34,948 nucleotides of DNA from Oscillospiraceae bacterium (GCA_015065215.1 SVQT01000001.1:98237-133184); one strand, 5' to 3'; shown: positions 6,422-14,845, numbered from the stretch's first letter. Notes: a model not told the origin generated them from the sequence alone. Numbers and translations: made by a program.

Positions 6422-8695
6422 ATGGCAAAGAAAAGAAGCTCTCCCGTCACCGAACACTCCCAGATCGTTCACGCCCCCGCAACCCCGCAACCGATCACCG
6501 AAACCATCGAGAAAAATTACATGCCCTATGTTATGAGTGTAATTATTTCCCGTGCCATTCCGGAAATTGACGGTCTGAAGCCTTCACACCGCAAGCTGCT
6601 TTATACCATGTATAAAATGGGGCTGCTTACGGGTGAGAGAAAGAAAAGCTCTAATGTTGTGGGCCGCACCATGCAGCTACATCCCCACGGCGATGCCGCC
6701 ATTTATGAAACAATGGTACGCTTAACCCGTGGCCACGCGGCATTACTACACCCGTTGATAGACTCAAAGGGTAGCTTTGGCAAGCAGTATTCCAGTGATA
6801 TGAAATACGCCGCCGCCCGTTATACCGAAGTAAAGCTTGACGGCATTTGTAACGAACTGTTTTCCGGCATTGACCGTGACGCGGTGGATCTGATCGACAA
6901 CTTTGACGGCACCATGAAAGAGCCTGTTCTTCTGCCCACTACCTTCCCCAACGTGCTGGTTACCCCCAATACCGGCATTGCGGTTGGTATGGCTTCCAAC
7001 ATCTGCTCCTTCAATCTTGCCGAGATCTGTGACGGTGCCATCGCCCTATTGCGCAACCCCAAAACAAGCGTCGAAAAGATCTTGGATTTGATCAAGGCAC
7101 CTGATTTTTCAGGCGGCGGCCTTCTTATTTACGATCGGGACCAAATGCGCAAGATTTACGAAACCGGACAAGGCTCCTTCCGAGTTCGTTCCCGTTACAA
7201 ATACGATAAAGAACAAAACTGTATTGATATTTTACAAATCCCCTACTCCACCAGTATCGAGGCGATTTTGGATAGCATTGCCGCACTGGTAAAAGAGGGT
7301 AAGATCAAGGAAATTACCGATTTCCGCGACGAGATCGACCTGAACGGTTTTAAGCTGACCTTGGATTTGCGCCGCGGCACCGATCCGGACAAGCTGATGA
7401 GCCGTCTGTTTAAATTGACCCCGCTGGAGGACAGCTTTAAGTGTAATTTCAATGTTCTGATCAATGCAACCCCCCGCCAACTGGGCGTAGTGGACATTCT
7501 CAAGGAGTGGATCGTTTTCCGCACAGAATGTGTGCGCCGCGAGCTGAATTTCGACTTGCGTAAGAAAAAAGACCGTTTGCATTTGATGATGGCGCTTGGC
7601 AAGGTACTGCTTGATGTCGACAAAGCGGTTCGCATCATCCGCCGTGCCGAAAGTGACGAGCAGGTGATTCCTGACTTGATGAACGGCTTTGACATTGATC
7701 AGATACAGGCTGAATTCATCGCCAACATCAAGCTACGTAATTTGAATAAAAAATATATGCTCAACTGCATTCAGGAAATGGAAGAGCTAAAAGGCGCCAT
7801 TGCCGAGATCGAGACCGTTTTGGGCGATGAGCTAAAGCTCCGTGCCAAGATTGCGGGACAGCTCAGCGAGATCAAGAAAAAATACGGCAAGCCGAGAATG
7901 ACGCAGCTTCTCTTTGCTTGTGACATAGAAGAAGAGGTGGAGGAAGAAGAAGCTGTAGAAAATTACCCTGTCCGCCTGGTACTGACCAAAGAGGGTTATT
8001 TCAAAAAGATCACCTTCCAATCTCTGCAAGGCAGTGCCCGCATTGGCAAGGACGAGCAAAAGCTCAAGGAGGGAGACAGCATCAACCAAACCTTTGATGC
8101 GCAAAACAAGGACAATCTGTTGATCTTCACCGATCAGGCGCAGGTTTACCGTGTAGCGCTGGATGATTTTGAATCCACAAAGGCCTCCGCTATGGGCGAC
8201 TTCCTGAACGCCAAGCTCAATATGGAAAAGGATGAGCGCCCCATCTATATGAAGGTACAGAACACCTATCCCGATGGCGAAAATATGGTCTTTATCTTTG
8301 CCAACGGCAAGGGGGTTCGTATACCGATCAACGCCTATGAAACCAAGGGCAACCGCAAAAAGCTAACCGGTGCCTACTCTTCCAATTCCCCTATCGTCGG
8401 CATCTTCTATGAGGTAGAAAAAAATCCCTTTGAAATCATGCTGGTCTCCTCCGCTGACCGTGCCATCGTTTTCAAAACCTCGCTGATTCCGGTGATGAGC
8501 ACACGCTCTTCGGGCGGTGTTGCCTTGATGAACCTTTCCAGAAGGGAAAACGCCGTGGTGCGTGCCCTTTCCAACTTTAACGAAGTTTACGGCGACCCCA
8601 AGGGCTACCGCAAATATAAATTGCCTGCTACCGGTGTGGTACTGAGTGATAAAAGCGTGGAGGGCATGCAGCTTTCCATGGATGATAACATTTGA
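6422..8695 (+). CDS. Type IIA DNA topoisomerase subunit A (ParC/GyrA-like)
   Basis: A 757-residue breakage-reunion subunit. The catalytic tyrosine is Tyr134 in AAARYTEVKL, preceded by the DNA-gate segment LHPHGDAAIYETM (86-98). The N-terminal 500 residues form the winged-helix, tower and coiled-coil region; the C-terminal third (about 510-757) is a beta-pinwheel-like DNA-wrapping domain, and no QRRGGKG GyrA box is visible, which favours a decatenating ParC role over a gyrase. No parE or gyrB gene is adjacent. The Ala at 92 sits where fluoroquinolone-sensitive enzymes have Ser. The ATG at 6422 follows AGGA at 6412-6415. It is the penultimate gene of the operon; its TGA lies 14 bases before the next ATG. 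Confidence 0.88.
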   Translation: MAKKRSSPVTEHSQIVHAPATPQPITETIEKNYMPYVMSVIISRAIPEIDGLKPSHRKLLYTMYKMGLLTGERKKSSNVVGRTMQLHPHGDAAIYETMVRLTRGHAALLHPLIDSKGSFGKQYSSDMKYAAARYTEVKLDGICNELFSGIDRDAVDLIDNFDGTMKEPVLLPTTFPNVLVTPNTGIAVGMASNICSFNLAEICDGAIALLRNPKTSVEKILDLIKAPDFSGGGLLIYDRDQMRKIYETGQGSFRVRSRYKYDKEQNCIDILQIPYSTSIEAILDSIAALVKEGKIKEITDFRDEIDLNGFKLTLDLRRGTDPDKLMSRLFKLTPLEDSFKCNFNVLINATPRQLGVVDILKEWIVFRTECVRRELNFDLRKKKDRLHLMMALGKVLLDVDKAVRIIRRAESDEQVIPDLMNGFDIDQIQAEFIANIKLRNLNKKYMLNCIQEMEELKGAIAEIETVLGDELKLRAKIAGQLSEIKKKYGKPRMTQLLFACDIEEEVEEEEAVENYPVRLVLTKEGYFKKITFQSLQGSARIGKDEQKLKEGDSINQTFDAQNKDNLLIFTDQAQVYRVALDDFESTKASAMGDFLNAKLNMEKDERPIYMKVQNTYPDGENMVFIFANGKGVRIPINAYETKGNRKKLTGAYSSNSPIVGIFYEVEKNPFEIMLVSSADRAIVFKTSLIPVMSTRSSGGVALMNLSRRENAVVRALSNFNEVYGDPKGYRKYKLPATGVVLSDKSVEGMQLSMDDNI

Positions 8696-8709
8696 TGAGG
8701 AGACGGAAA

Positions 8710-8910
8710 ATGAATAAGAAAAACAAACTTGCGGTTCGCATTATCGCATGGATTCTCGCCATTTTGATGGTTTTAAGCCTTGGCATTCTTTCTGTGCAAT
8801 TGATTGTCGATCAAATTCGATTGAACAAGGAAGCAAAAGAAAAAGAGCAGCAGGAGCAGCAGGAAAACGGCGATCATGATCATGACCACGATCACGACCA
8901 CGACGAATAA
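8710..8910 (+). CDS. Small single-pass membrane protein with His/Asp-rich tail
   Basis: A 66-residue protein not recognised as a named family. It starts with a basic segment (MNKKNKLAVR), then one hydrophobic helix at about 9-33, then a charged, probably helical stretch rich in Lys, Glu and Gln (34-54), and ends with alternating Asp-His pairs (DHDHDHDHDHDE). By the positive-inside rule the N-terminus should face the cytoplasm and the tail the outside. The tail could bind divalent metal, which is inference. The ATG at 8710 is chosen because GAGGAG (8697-8702) lies seven bases upstream; an in-frame ATG at 8692 would overlap the topoisomerase stop and lacks such a site. It is the last gene before a strong terminator. 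Confidence 0.75.
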   Translation: MNKKNKLAVRIIAWILAILMVLSLGILSVQLIVDQIRLNKEAKEKEQQEQQENGDHDHDHDHDHDE

Positions 8911-8915
8911 CCCAT

Positions 8916-8964
8916 GCAAAAGGGCGCAGTTCGGTTTGAACTGTGCCCTTTTGCGTTTTTTCTT
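8916..8964 (+). terminator. Rho-independent terminator ending the coaE-prfA-parC operon
   Basis: A 17-bp stem (8916-8932 with 8938-8954, one G-U pair) with a five-base loop GGTTT is followed by a run of T at 8956-8961. It lies six bases after the stop of the small membrane protein gene and separates the operon from the glycan module. Confidence 0.92.
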
Positions 8965-8986
8965 GCGCAAATCATCCTTTTCCCGC

Positions 8987-9011
8987 TTGCTTTCTTGACA
9001 AAAGAAAGCAA
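8987..9011. promoter_or_regulatory. Candidate operator: perfect 9+9 inverted repeat spanning the -35 box
   Basis: TTGCTTTCT (8987-8995) and AGAAAGCAA (9003-9011) are exact reverse complements with a 7-base spacer, and the -35 TTGACA lies across the centre. A dimeric repressor bound here would block RNA polymerase. The spacing and size resemble LacI/GntR-class sites, but the cognate regulator is not in the window. Confidence 0.6.
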
Positions 9012-9023
9012 CAGTTTTATAAT
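8995..9023 (+). promoter_or_regulatory. Full-consensus sigma-A promoter for the GH20-like operon
   Basis: TTGACA (8995-9000), 17-base spacer, TATAAT (9018-9023): every position matches consensus. The predicted leader before the ATG at 9054 is about 24 bases. Such a strong promoter ahead of sugar genes usually needs repression, and a perfect inverted repeat covers its -35. Confidence 0.85.
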
Positions 9024-9053
9024 GTAAGCAACAACCGGCACGGGAGGATTGTT

Positions 9054-11372
9054 ATGAAGATCGGACAATTGAACAGTTCTGAAATCGGACTGTTCCCCAA
9101 AATGACTTACACCAGAATCGGCGGCGCTATTCCCTTGCCCCCCGACAACGAGGAAAACGGCACGCTTTGCTGGACCTGGAAGAAGCATCACGCCACAGGT
9201 ATTGAGCTGCATTTCACCTTCGACACTGCCGTTTATCTTGCCACCTTAACGCTCCACATAGCGGGCGCGCCCGAGCGCGCCACTCTTTTCAACGAAAACG
9301 GCGTGTGTATCGGCTCCTGGCAGCCGCAAGCCGCCTCACACTTGCTGGAGATCACCGCCGCCGCGCGCGGCAGTGCCTTCTGTCTGCGCATCATCCCCAC
9401 CATGGCCGATCTGACGATCGACACGATCGCCCTCTACGGTGCGGCGGGTGAAGAGGTGACACTTTTCCCCTCTCCCTCGCGGGTGGATTGGAGCGCAGGC
9501 TCGCTCCCCCGCAACGCTGTCTATGCGGTTACCTGTGAGCAGGATGCGGATTGCCTGATCGCCGCCGACTTTTTCGCACAGCGCGCCCATAACCGTTGGG
9601 GTGCCAAAATCAACGCGGGAAACGGTCTGACGATTCAAAAGGATTTCTCACTGCCCTTTGACGGCTACACGCTGAAAATCACCGAAAACGGCGCTTTCTT
9701 GGCGGCATCGACCCGTGTCGCCCTGCTTTATGGCATCGAGCGGCTGTTTGAGTTGGAGCGTGCCGGCGCAATCCCCTGTTGCCATATACAAGACGCCCCC
9801 TATAAGGAAATGCGCGGCGTGCATATGTATCTCCCGCATCGCTCTCAGCTCCCCTTCACCAAATCCCTGATCAAAAACATTTTACTGCCCTACCACTACA
9901 ACCAGATCTTTCTGGAGTTTGCCGGCGGTATGCGCTTTGACAGTCACCCTGAAATCAGCGAGGGCTGGCTACGCGGCAACGCCCTGGCAAAAGCGGGCAA
10001 AATCCCGCCTTTTCCGCACGGCGCGGTTGCGGACGGCGAGCTTTTGGAGAAAAATGAGGTCAGCGAGCTTTGCGATTTTATCCATGCGCTCGGTATCGAG
10101 GTGATCCCTGAGGTGCAATCCTTCGGCCATGTGCAATATATCACCTATGCCCATCCTGAAATTGCCGAGATCGATCCGGATACAGCGAAAGCCGCAACCG
10201 ATGAACGCCACGAGGATCTCCCCCCCTCGCTTTTTTACAAGCACTCCTACTGTCCGCAAAATCCCAAAAGCTATGAGATCATACATGATCTGATCGATGA
10301 GATCGTGGAGGTCGCAAAACCAAAGCGCTTTGTGCACATGGGTCACGATGAGATCTATCAGCTCGGACTTTGCCCCAAATGCAAAGAGCTTTCCCCCGAC
10401 AAGCTTTACGAGGCGGATGTACTGGATCTGCACGCTTATCTTGCGCAAAAAGGGCTTCGTATGATGCTTTGGGCGGATATGGTACAGCCTGTGAGTAAAT
10501 ACCGCTGCTATCCTTGCCTTGAGCGCTTACCCAAGGATATTATTTGGCTGGACTTTATCTGGTATTTCCATCTGGATAAAGATATTGAAGAAAATCTGCT
10601 CACAAACGGCAATACGATCATGATCGGCAATCTCTATTCCAGTCATTTCCCGCGCTTTGAAAAGCGCGCGGCGCCAAGCGCCGTGCTTGGCGGTGAGGTT
10701 TCCTTTTGGGCGAAAACCGACGAGGAAAGCATCGCCAGAGAAGGCAAATTCTATGATCTGCTCTATACCGCCGAAATGCTGTGGTCAAAAAGCTATTGCG
10801 AGCGCCTTCGCCCCTTTTACGAAAGTGAAATTGCCATGCGCCTGCCCGAATTACGCGCCGCGCTGCGAAACCAACCTCGCGCTACCGTGAGGGAAAGCAT
10901 TCCGCTACCTCTTGAACCGGTATGCGACGGCCTGAGCGCACTCCCCGCAAGAAAGAGTGTTGTACTGCCGCTGAACCGCAAGGCGAATGGCTTGCGGTTT
11001 ACCCATACCACGCTGTATCGGGAAAAGCGGATCGCCTGGCGCGACCTGACACGCATCGGTAGCTATACCGTGGAATACGAGGATGGCAGCAAGGTCGAGA
11101 TCCCGATTACTTATGACGGTAATGTGCGCTGCTACCGCTATCGCTTCGGCGAGCCCTTGCAGGGAGAATATTATCGACACGAAGGGTATGTTTGCGCTTG
11201 GCAGGCGGATCCTGTTGTGTGCGGACGCACCGCCGACGGCACACCCATCACGCTATATGCACTGGACTGGAAAAACCCGCATCCTCAAAAGAAGATTACC
11301 GCGGTTCTATGCCAGGAAAATGCCGAAAGTGCCGCTGGGCTACTGCTTTGCGAACTCGATACACTACAATAA
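9054..11372 (+). CDS. Glycoside hydrolase family 20-like protein (beta-N-acetylhexosaminidase-like)
   Basis: A 772-residue protein. Residues 1-135 look like a beta-sandwich accessory domain, about 150-245 resemble the alpha/beta domain that precedes GH20 barrels (LIAADFFAQRAHN), and about 250-640 form the TIM barrel. Barrel landmarks are MRGVHMYLP (253-261), GIEVIPEVQSFGHVQY (347-362) and VHMGHDEIYQLG (427-438), where Asp432-Glu433 would be the GH20 catalytic pair for substrate-assisted cleavage of terminal N-acetylhexosamines. The usual GGDE is GHDE here and is followed by a CPKC pair (440-443). No signal peptide is visible, so it should be cytoplasmic. The ATG at 9054 follows GGGAGGA; an upstream extension to 8943 would cross the promoter. 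It is co-transcribed with the next gene, whose Shine-Dalgarno overlaps its stop. Confidence 0.75.
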   Translation: MKIGQLNSSEIGLFPKMTYTRIGGAIPLPPDNEENGTLCWTWKKHHATGIELHFTFDTAVYLATLTLHIAGAPERATLFNENGVCIGSWQPQAASHLLEITAAARGSAFCLRIIPTMADLTIDTIALYGAAGEEVTLFPSPSRVDWSAGSLPRNAVYAVTCEQDADCLIAADFFAQRAHNRWGAKINAGNGLTIQKDFSLPFDGYTLKITENGAFLAASTRVALLYGIERLFELERAGAIPCCHIQDAPYKEMRGVHMYLPHRSQLPFTKSLIKNILLPYHYNQIFLEFAGGMRFDSHPEISEGWLRGNALAKAGKIPPFPHGAVADGELLEKNEVSELCDFIHALGIEVIPEVQSFGHVQYITYAHPEIAEIDPDTAKAATDERHEDLPPSLFYKHSYCPQNPKSYEIIHDLIDEIVEVAKPKRFVHMGHDEIYQLGLCPKCKELSPDKLYEADVLDLHAYLAQKGLRMMLWADMVQPVSKYRCYPCLERLPKDIIWLDFIWYFHLDKDIEENLLTNGNTIMIGNLYSSHFPRFEKRAAPSAVLGGEVSFWAKTDEESIAREGKFYDLLYTAEMLWSKSYCERLRPFYESEIAMRLPELRAALRNQPRATVRESIPLPLEPVCDGLSALPARKSVVLPLNRKANGLRFTHTTLYREKRIAWRDLTRIGSYTVEYEDGSKVEIPITYDGNVRCYRYRFGEPLQGEYYRHEGYVCAWQADPVVCGRTADGTPITLYALDWKNPHPQKKITAVLCQENAESAAGLLLCELDTLQ

Positions 11373-11384
11373 AGGAGCTTTAAA

Positions 11385-13292
11385 ATGTATAAGCTATCTG
11401 TACCCATTATGTCGGCCACCGTCAACAAGGACAATCGCGAAATGTATATTTCTCAATGTAAAAACGCGGGCGTGGAGCGCGTGTTTTTGGCGCACGCCTC
11501 CTCTGCCGAGCCGATTACTGACACGCTGGCTGAAAACGTTGCCTATTTTAAGGAAAACGGCTTTGAGGTAGGCATCTGGCTTGGCGATACCATCGGCCAC
11601 GGCTTTGTGCTGACCCATATTGAGGGAGATGCCGATGCCTCTGCCTTTCCCTTGATGGTCAATATGCAAGGCAAGCCCCGCCCCTTTGCCTACTGCCCCC
11701 TGGACGCGCGCTTTCGCCGCCACATTGCGGGAATTGTCGCGGAGCTTGCCAAAACCGGTGCTGATATTGTAATGCTGGATGACGACTTCAGAATGTCCCA
11801 GCATGGCGATGAGCTTTGCTGTGCTTGTCCCATGCACCTCAAGCGCATTGGTGAGATCCTTGGCGAGAAGATCACACTGGAAGAGCTACGCCCCTATGTG
11901 CTCTCCGGCAAGGCAAACAAATACCGTGATGCCTGGATGCAAGCGCAAAATGAAGGGCTTGTGGAGCTGGCCAAAGAAATCCGTGCCGCGGTGGATCAGG
12001 TTGCTCCAAGCGTCACCCTTTGCACCTGCGTCGCCTTTGCGCCTTGGAATATGGACGGCACCGACGTGGCGGGCATCACGCGCATTCTTGCCGGTGATCA
12101 TAAGCCGTTGCTCCGCTTGACCGGTGCCCCCTACTGGGCGGTCAAAAAACGTCAATATCCCTTGATCGCCACCTTTGAGATTGCCAGAATGCTGGCCTCC
12201 TTTGTCCACGATGAGGGCTTTGAGCTGATGAGCGAGGGTGACGTTTATCCCCGTCCCCGCTACACCTGCCCCGGCTCTTATCTGGAGCTGTACGACGCTG
12301 TCACACGCATCGATGGCGGCTACAGCGGCATTCTCAAATATATGTTTGACTATATGGCAGGTCCCTATATGGAGACCGGTTATCTGAAGCTCCACTACGA
12401 CGACAAGACGTATTTCGAACGTCTCGACACCCTTTTTGAGGGCGGTGCCAATGCCGGTGTGCGCATCATCACCCGTCCCCACAGCGCCAAAGAAGCCGAT
12501 CTGGATCTGACAACCGTTGATCCGCTGTCCCCTCGCCCGCTTGACGGCACCATGCTTGGCCAATGCGGCATTCCCACCATTTATCGCGGCAAGGGTGTTT
12601 GTAACTCTGTATTCGGGGAGAATGCTCGGCTTTTCGATTTTTCACTGCTTGATGAGGGCACAATTTTGGATGCGACCGCGGCCGTTATCCTGACTGCGAG
12701 GGGCGTGGATGTGGGTCTGCAAAGCTACGGCTGGCTTGAGGTCGAAAACATTCCCTATCTTTGCACCAGTGACCCCGCATACAAATCCTTTATCACAGAT
12801 GGCACCGTGCGTGTTCTGTCTGCCACTCTTGCCCCCACCGCAAAGCCCCTGCTCTTTTCGACCAAGCCAAGCGGCATCAAGCCCATGGCCTATCGCTACG
12901 AAAACAAAAGCGGTCAGCGCTTTCTCGTCTTTTTGTTCGAGGGCAACTCCATCTATGCCGATACACGCATCGGTCTATCGGGTCTGACAAAAAATCCCGC
13001 CATGCAAAGCGTGCTTCACGAAGCGTTGCCGTGGGTGGCACGCCAGCCTATGCCTGCCGCCGTCAAGGGAAATCCGGAGCTTTATATAATGTGCCGCAAG
13101 GATAAAAATTCCTTTTCTGTGGCGCTGTTCAACTGCTTTGCCGACAAGCTGACCAATCCCGAAATTCTGCTGGACGGCACGTACAGTCGCATCGAATGCC
13201 TGAACTGCGAAGCGGAGCTACAAGGCAACCGCGTGATGCTGAAAAGCTGCCTCCACGGCTTTGATTCCTGCGCGTTTCGCGTATACAAATAA
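11385..13292 (+). CDS. Unrecognised three-domain, glycosidase-like TIM-barrel protein
   Basis: I do not recognise a named family for this 635-residue protein. The first 350 or so residues read like a beta/alpha barrel: VERVFLAHASS (30-40), GFEVGIWLGDTIGHG (59-73), GADIVMLDDDFRMS (125-138), LLRLTGAPYWA (242-252), ELMSEGDVYPRPRY (280-293). Acidic residues at strand ends (Asp132-134, Glu284) are candidate catalytic groups. Residues about 385-450 contain a segment (EGTILDATAAVILTARGVDVG, split here at 424-444) like the glutamine-amidotransferase-like domain of GH42-type enzymes, and the last 90 residues look like a beta-sandwich. No signal peptide. AAAGGAG (11371-11377) sits seven bases before the ATG. 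Its position after a GH20-like gene suggests glycan processing; the reaction is unknown. Confidence 0.6.
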   Translation: MYKLSVPIMSATVNKDNREMYISQCKNAGVERVFLAHASSAEPITDTLAENVAYFKENGFEVGIWLGDTIGHGFVLTHIEGDADASAFPLMVNMQGKPRPFAYCPLDARFRRHIAGIVAELAKTGADIVMLDDDFRMSQHGDELCCACPMHLKRIGEILGEKITLEELRPYVLSGKANKYRDAWMQAQNEGLVELAKEIRAAVDQVAPSVTLCTCVAFAPWNMDGTDVAGITRILAGDHKPLLRLTGAPYWAVKKRQYPLIATFEIARMLASFVHDEGFELMSEGDVYPRPRYTCPGSYLELYDAVTRIDGGYSGILKYMFDYMAGPYMETGYLKLHYDDKTYFERLDTLFEGGANAGVRIITRPHSAKEADLDLTTVDPLSPRPLDGTMLGQCGIPTIYRGKGVCNSVFGENARLFDFSLLDEGTILDATAAVILTARGVDVGLQSYGWLEVENIPYLCTSDPAYKSFITDGTVRVLSATLAPTAKPLLFSTKPSGIKPMAYRYENKSGQRFLVFLFEGNSIYADTRIGLSGLTKNPAMQSVLHEALPWVARQPMPAAVKGNPELYIMCRKDKNSFSVALFNCFADKLTNPEILLDGTYSRIECLNCEAELQGNRVMLKSCLHGFDSCAFRVYK

Positions 13293-13300
13293 CAAATAAG

Positions 13301-13360
13301 AAAAAGGAAGCACTTGGCTTGCCTGCCGTATGGCAGACAAGCCAAGTGCTTCCTTTTTTT
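13301..13360. terminator. Bidirectional terminator between the glycan module and glyS
   Basis: A very long stem: the left arm at 13301-13327 pairs with 13332-13360 around a GTAT loop, with one mismatched position. A-rich and T-rich flanks let it end both the plus-strand glycan operon and the converging minus-strand glycyl-tRNA synthetase transcript. Confidence 0.92.
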
Positions 13361-13369
13361 ATGCGTGTT

Positions 13370-14785
13370 TTAGAACGCGATTTTCTTTTCAATATAATCC
13401 TTGAGCTCGGAGATCGGGATGCGAACCTGCTCCATGGTGTCACGGTCACGGACAGTGACACAGTTGTCGGCGGCCTTTTCGCCATCGCCAACCGTTTCAA
13501 AGTCCACGGTCACGCACAAAGGCGTGCCGATCTCATCCTCACGGCGATAGCGTTTGCCGATCGAGCCGGTCTCGTCGTAGTCCACGGCAAAATACTTGGC
13601 CAGCTCGTCACGCACCTCCAGTGCCTTGTCAGACAGCTTTTTGGAAAGCGGCAGCACAGCTACCTTGTAGGGGGCCAGGGCGGGATGCAGGTGCAGAACC
13701 ACACGAACATCGTTCTTTGCCTCGTCAATCACTTCCTCATCATAAGCGTCTACCAGGAAGGCGAGGGCCACACGGTCAGCACCCAGCGAGGGCTCGACCA
13801 CATAAGGTGTGTAACGCTCGTTGGTCTCTGGATCAAAGTAGGTCATATCCTTGTTGGAATGCTTGGCGTGCTGACCGAGGTCATAATCGGTACGGTCAGC
13901 AATGCCCCACAGCTCGCCCCAGCCGAACGGGAACAGGAACTCAAAGTCGGTCGTACCCTTGGAGTAGAAGGCCAGCTCCTCGGGATCGTGGTCACGCAGA
14001 CGGAGATTTTCCTCGCGCATGCCCAGATCAAGCAACCACTTCTTGCAAAAATCCTTCCAGTAAGCGAACCACTCCAGATCGGTACCGGGCTTGCAGAAGA
14101 ACTCCAGCTCCATTTGCTCAAACTCGCGGGTACGGAAAACGAAGTTACCGGGGGTAATCTCGTTTCTAAAGGATTTACCGATCTGACAAACGCCAAAGGG
14201 CAGCTTGCGGCGGGTTGAACGCTGGATGGCCGGGAAGTTGACAAAAATACCCTGCGCGGTCTCGGGGCGCAGATAAACAGTGTTGGTGCTATCCTCGGTT
14301 ACGCCGATAAAGGTTTTGAACATCAAATTAAACTTCTTGATAGCGGTAAAATCCTGCTTACCGCAGGTGGGGCACACAATTCCTTTTTCCTGGATGTACG
14401 CGGACATCTGCTCAAAGGTCCATCCCGCGGGATTATCATCCAGACCGTTTTCAAAAGCATACTCCTCGATCAGCTTGTCCGCGCGGTGACGTGCCTTGCA
14501 GGCCTTGCAGTCCATCAGGGGGTCAGAGAAGCCGCCTACATGGCCGGAAGCCACCCAGGCTTCGGGGTTCATGATGATCGCGCTGTCCAGACCTACATTA
14601 TAGCGGCTTTCCTGCACAAACTTCTTCCACCACGCCTTTTTGACATTGTTTTTGAACTCAACACCAAGAGGGCCGTAGTCCCAAGAGTTGGCCAGACCGC
14701 CATAGATCTCGGAACCGGGGAAAATAAAGCCACGGTTCTTGCAAAGGGCTACGATTTTGTCCATAGTTTTTTCCAGGTTGTTCAT
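13370..14785 (-). CDS. glyS: Glycyl-tRNA synthetase, single-chain (alpha2) type
   Basis: A 471-residue class II synthetase of the eukaryote/archaea-like homodimeric type, common in Clostridia and unrelated in chain layout to the GlyQ/GlyS tetramer. It begins with [20 protein letters not shown], the class signature (split at 19-38). Four cysteines in CKAC (93-96) and CPTC (138-141) form a probable zinc site in the insertion domain. Motif 2 is [20 protein letters not shown] (205-224) and motif 3 is [12 protein letters not shown]. It attaches glycine to tRNA-Gly in the cytoplasm. The ATG at 14785 is preceded by AGGGAG five bases away. It has its own promoter, so it can be expressed apart from the ybaK operon upstream. 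No T-box fits in the short leader. Confidence 0.97.
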   Translation of the reverse strand: MNNLEKTMDKIVALCKNRGFIFPGSEIYGGLANSWDYGPLGVEFKNNVKKAWWKKFVQESRYNVGLDSAIIMNPEAWVASGHVGGFSDPLMDCKACKARHRADKLIEEYAFENGLDDNPAGWTFEQMSAYIQEKGIVCPTCGKQDFTAIKKFNLMFKTFIGVTEDSTNTVYLRPETAQGIFVNFPAIQRSTRRKLPFGVCQIGKSFRNEITPGNFVFRTREFEQMELEFFCKPGTDLEWFAYWKDFCKKWLLDLGMREENLRLRDHDPEELAFYSKGTTDFEFLFPFGWGELWGIADRTDYDLGQHAKHSNKDMTYFDPETNERYTPYVVEPSLGADRVALAFLVDAYDEEVIDEAKNDVRVVLHLHPALAPYKVAVLPLSKKLSDKALEVRDELAKYFAVDYDETGSIGKRYRREDEIGTPLCVTVDFETVGDGEKAADNCVTVRDRDTMEQVRIPISELKDYIEKKIAF

Positions 14786-14816
14786 AATATCTCCCTATCA
14801 AATGAAATATAGATTT

Positions 14817-14845
14817 ATTTTACTCCTATGACAAACTTTTGTCAA
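14817..14845 (-). promoter_or_regulatory. Sigma-A promoter for glyS
   Basis: TTGACA (14840-14845), 17-base spacer and TAAAAT (14817-14822) on the minus strand, between ybaK and glyS. A perfect inverted repeat, TGACAAA and TTTGTCA with two bases between (14829-14844), overlaps the -35 and spacer. Confidence 0.8.

Noticed and set aside
8943-9053. N-terminal extension of the GH20-like protein
   Set aside because: It would start inside the terminator and run through the consensus promoter; the ATG at 9054 has a good ribosome site.
13319-14218. A 299-codon open frame antisense to glyS
   Set aside because: Shadow of glyS; it begins inside the bidirectional terminator.
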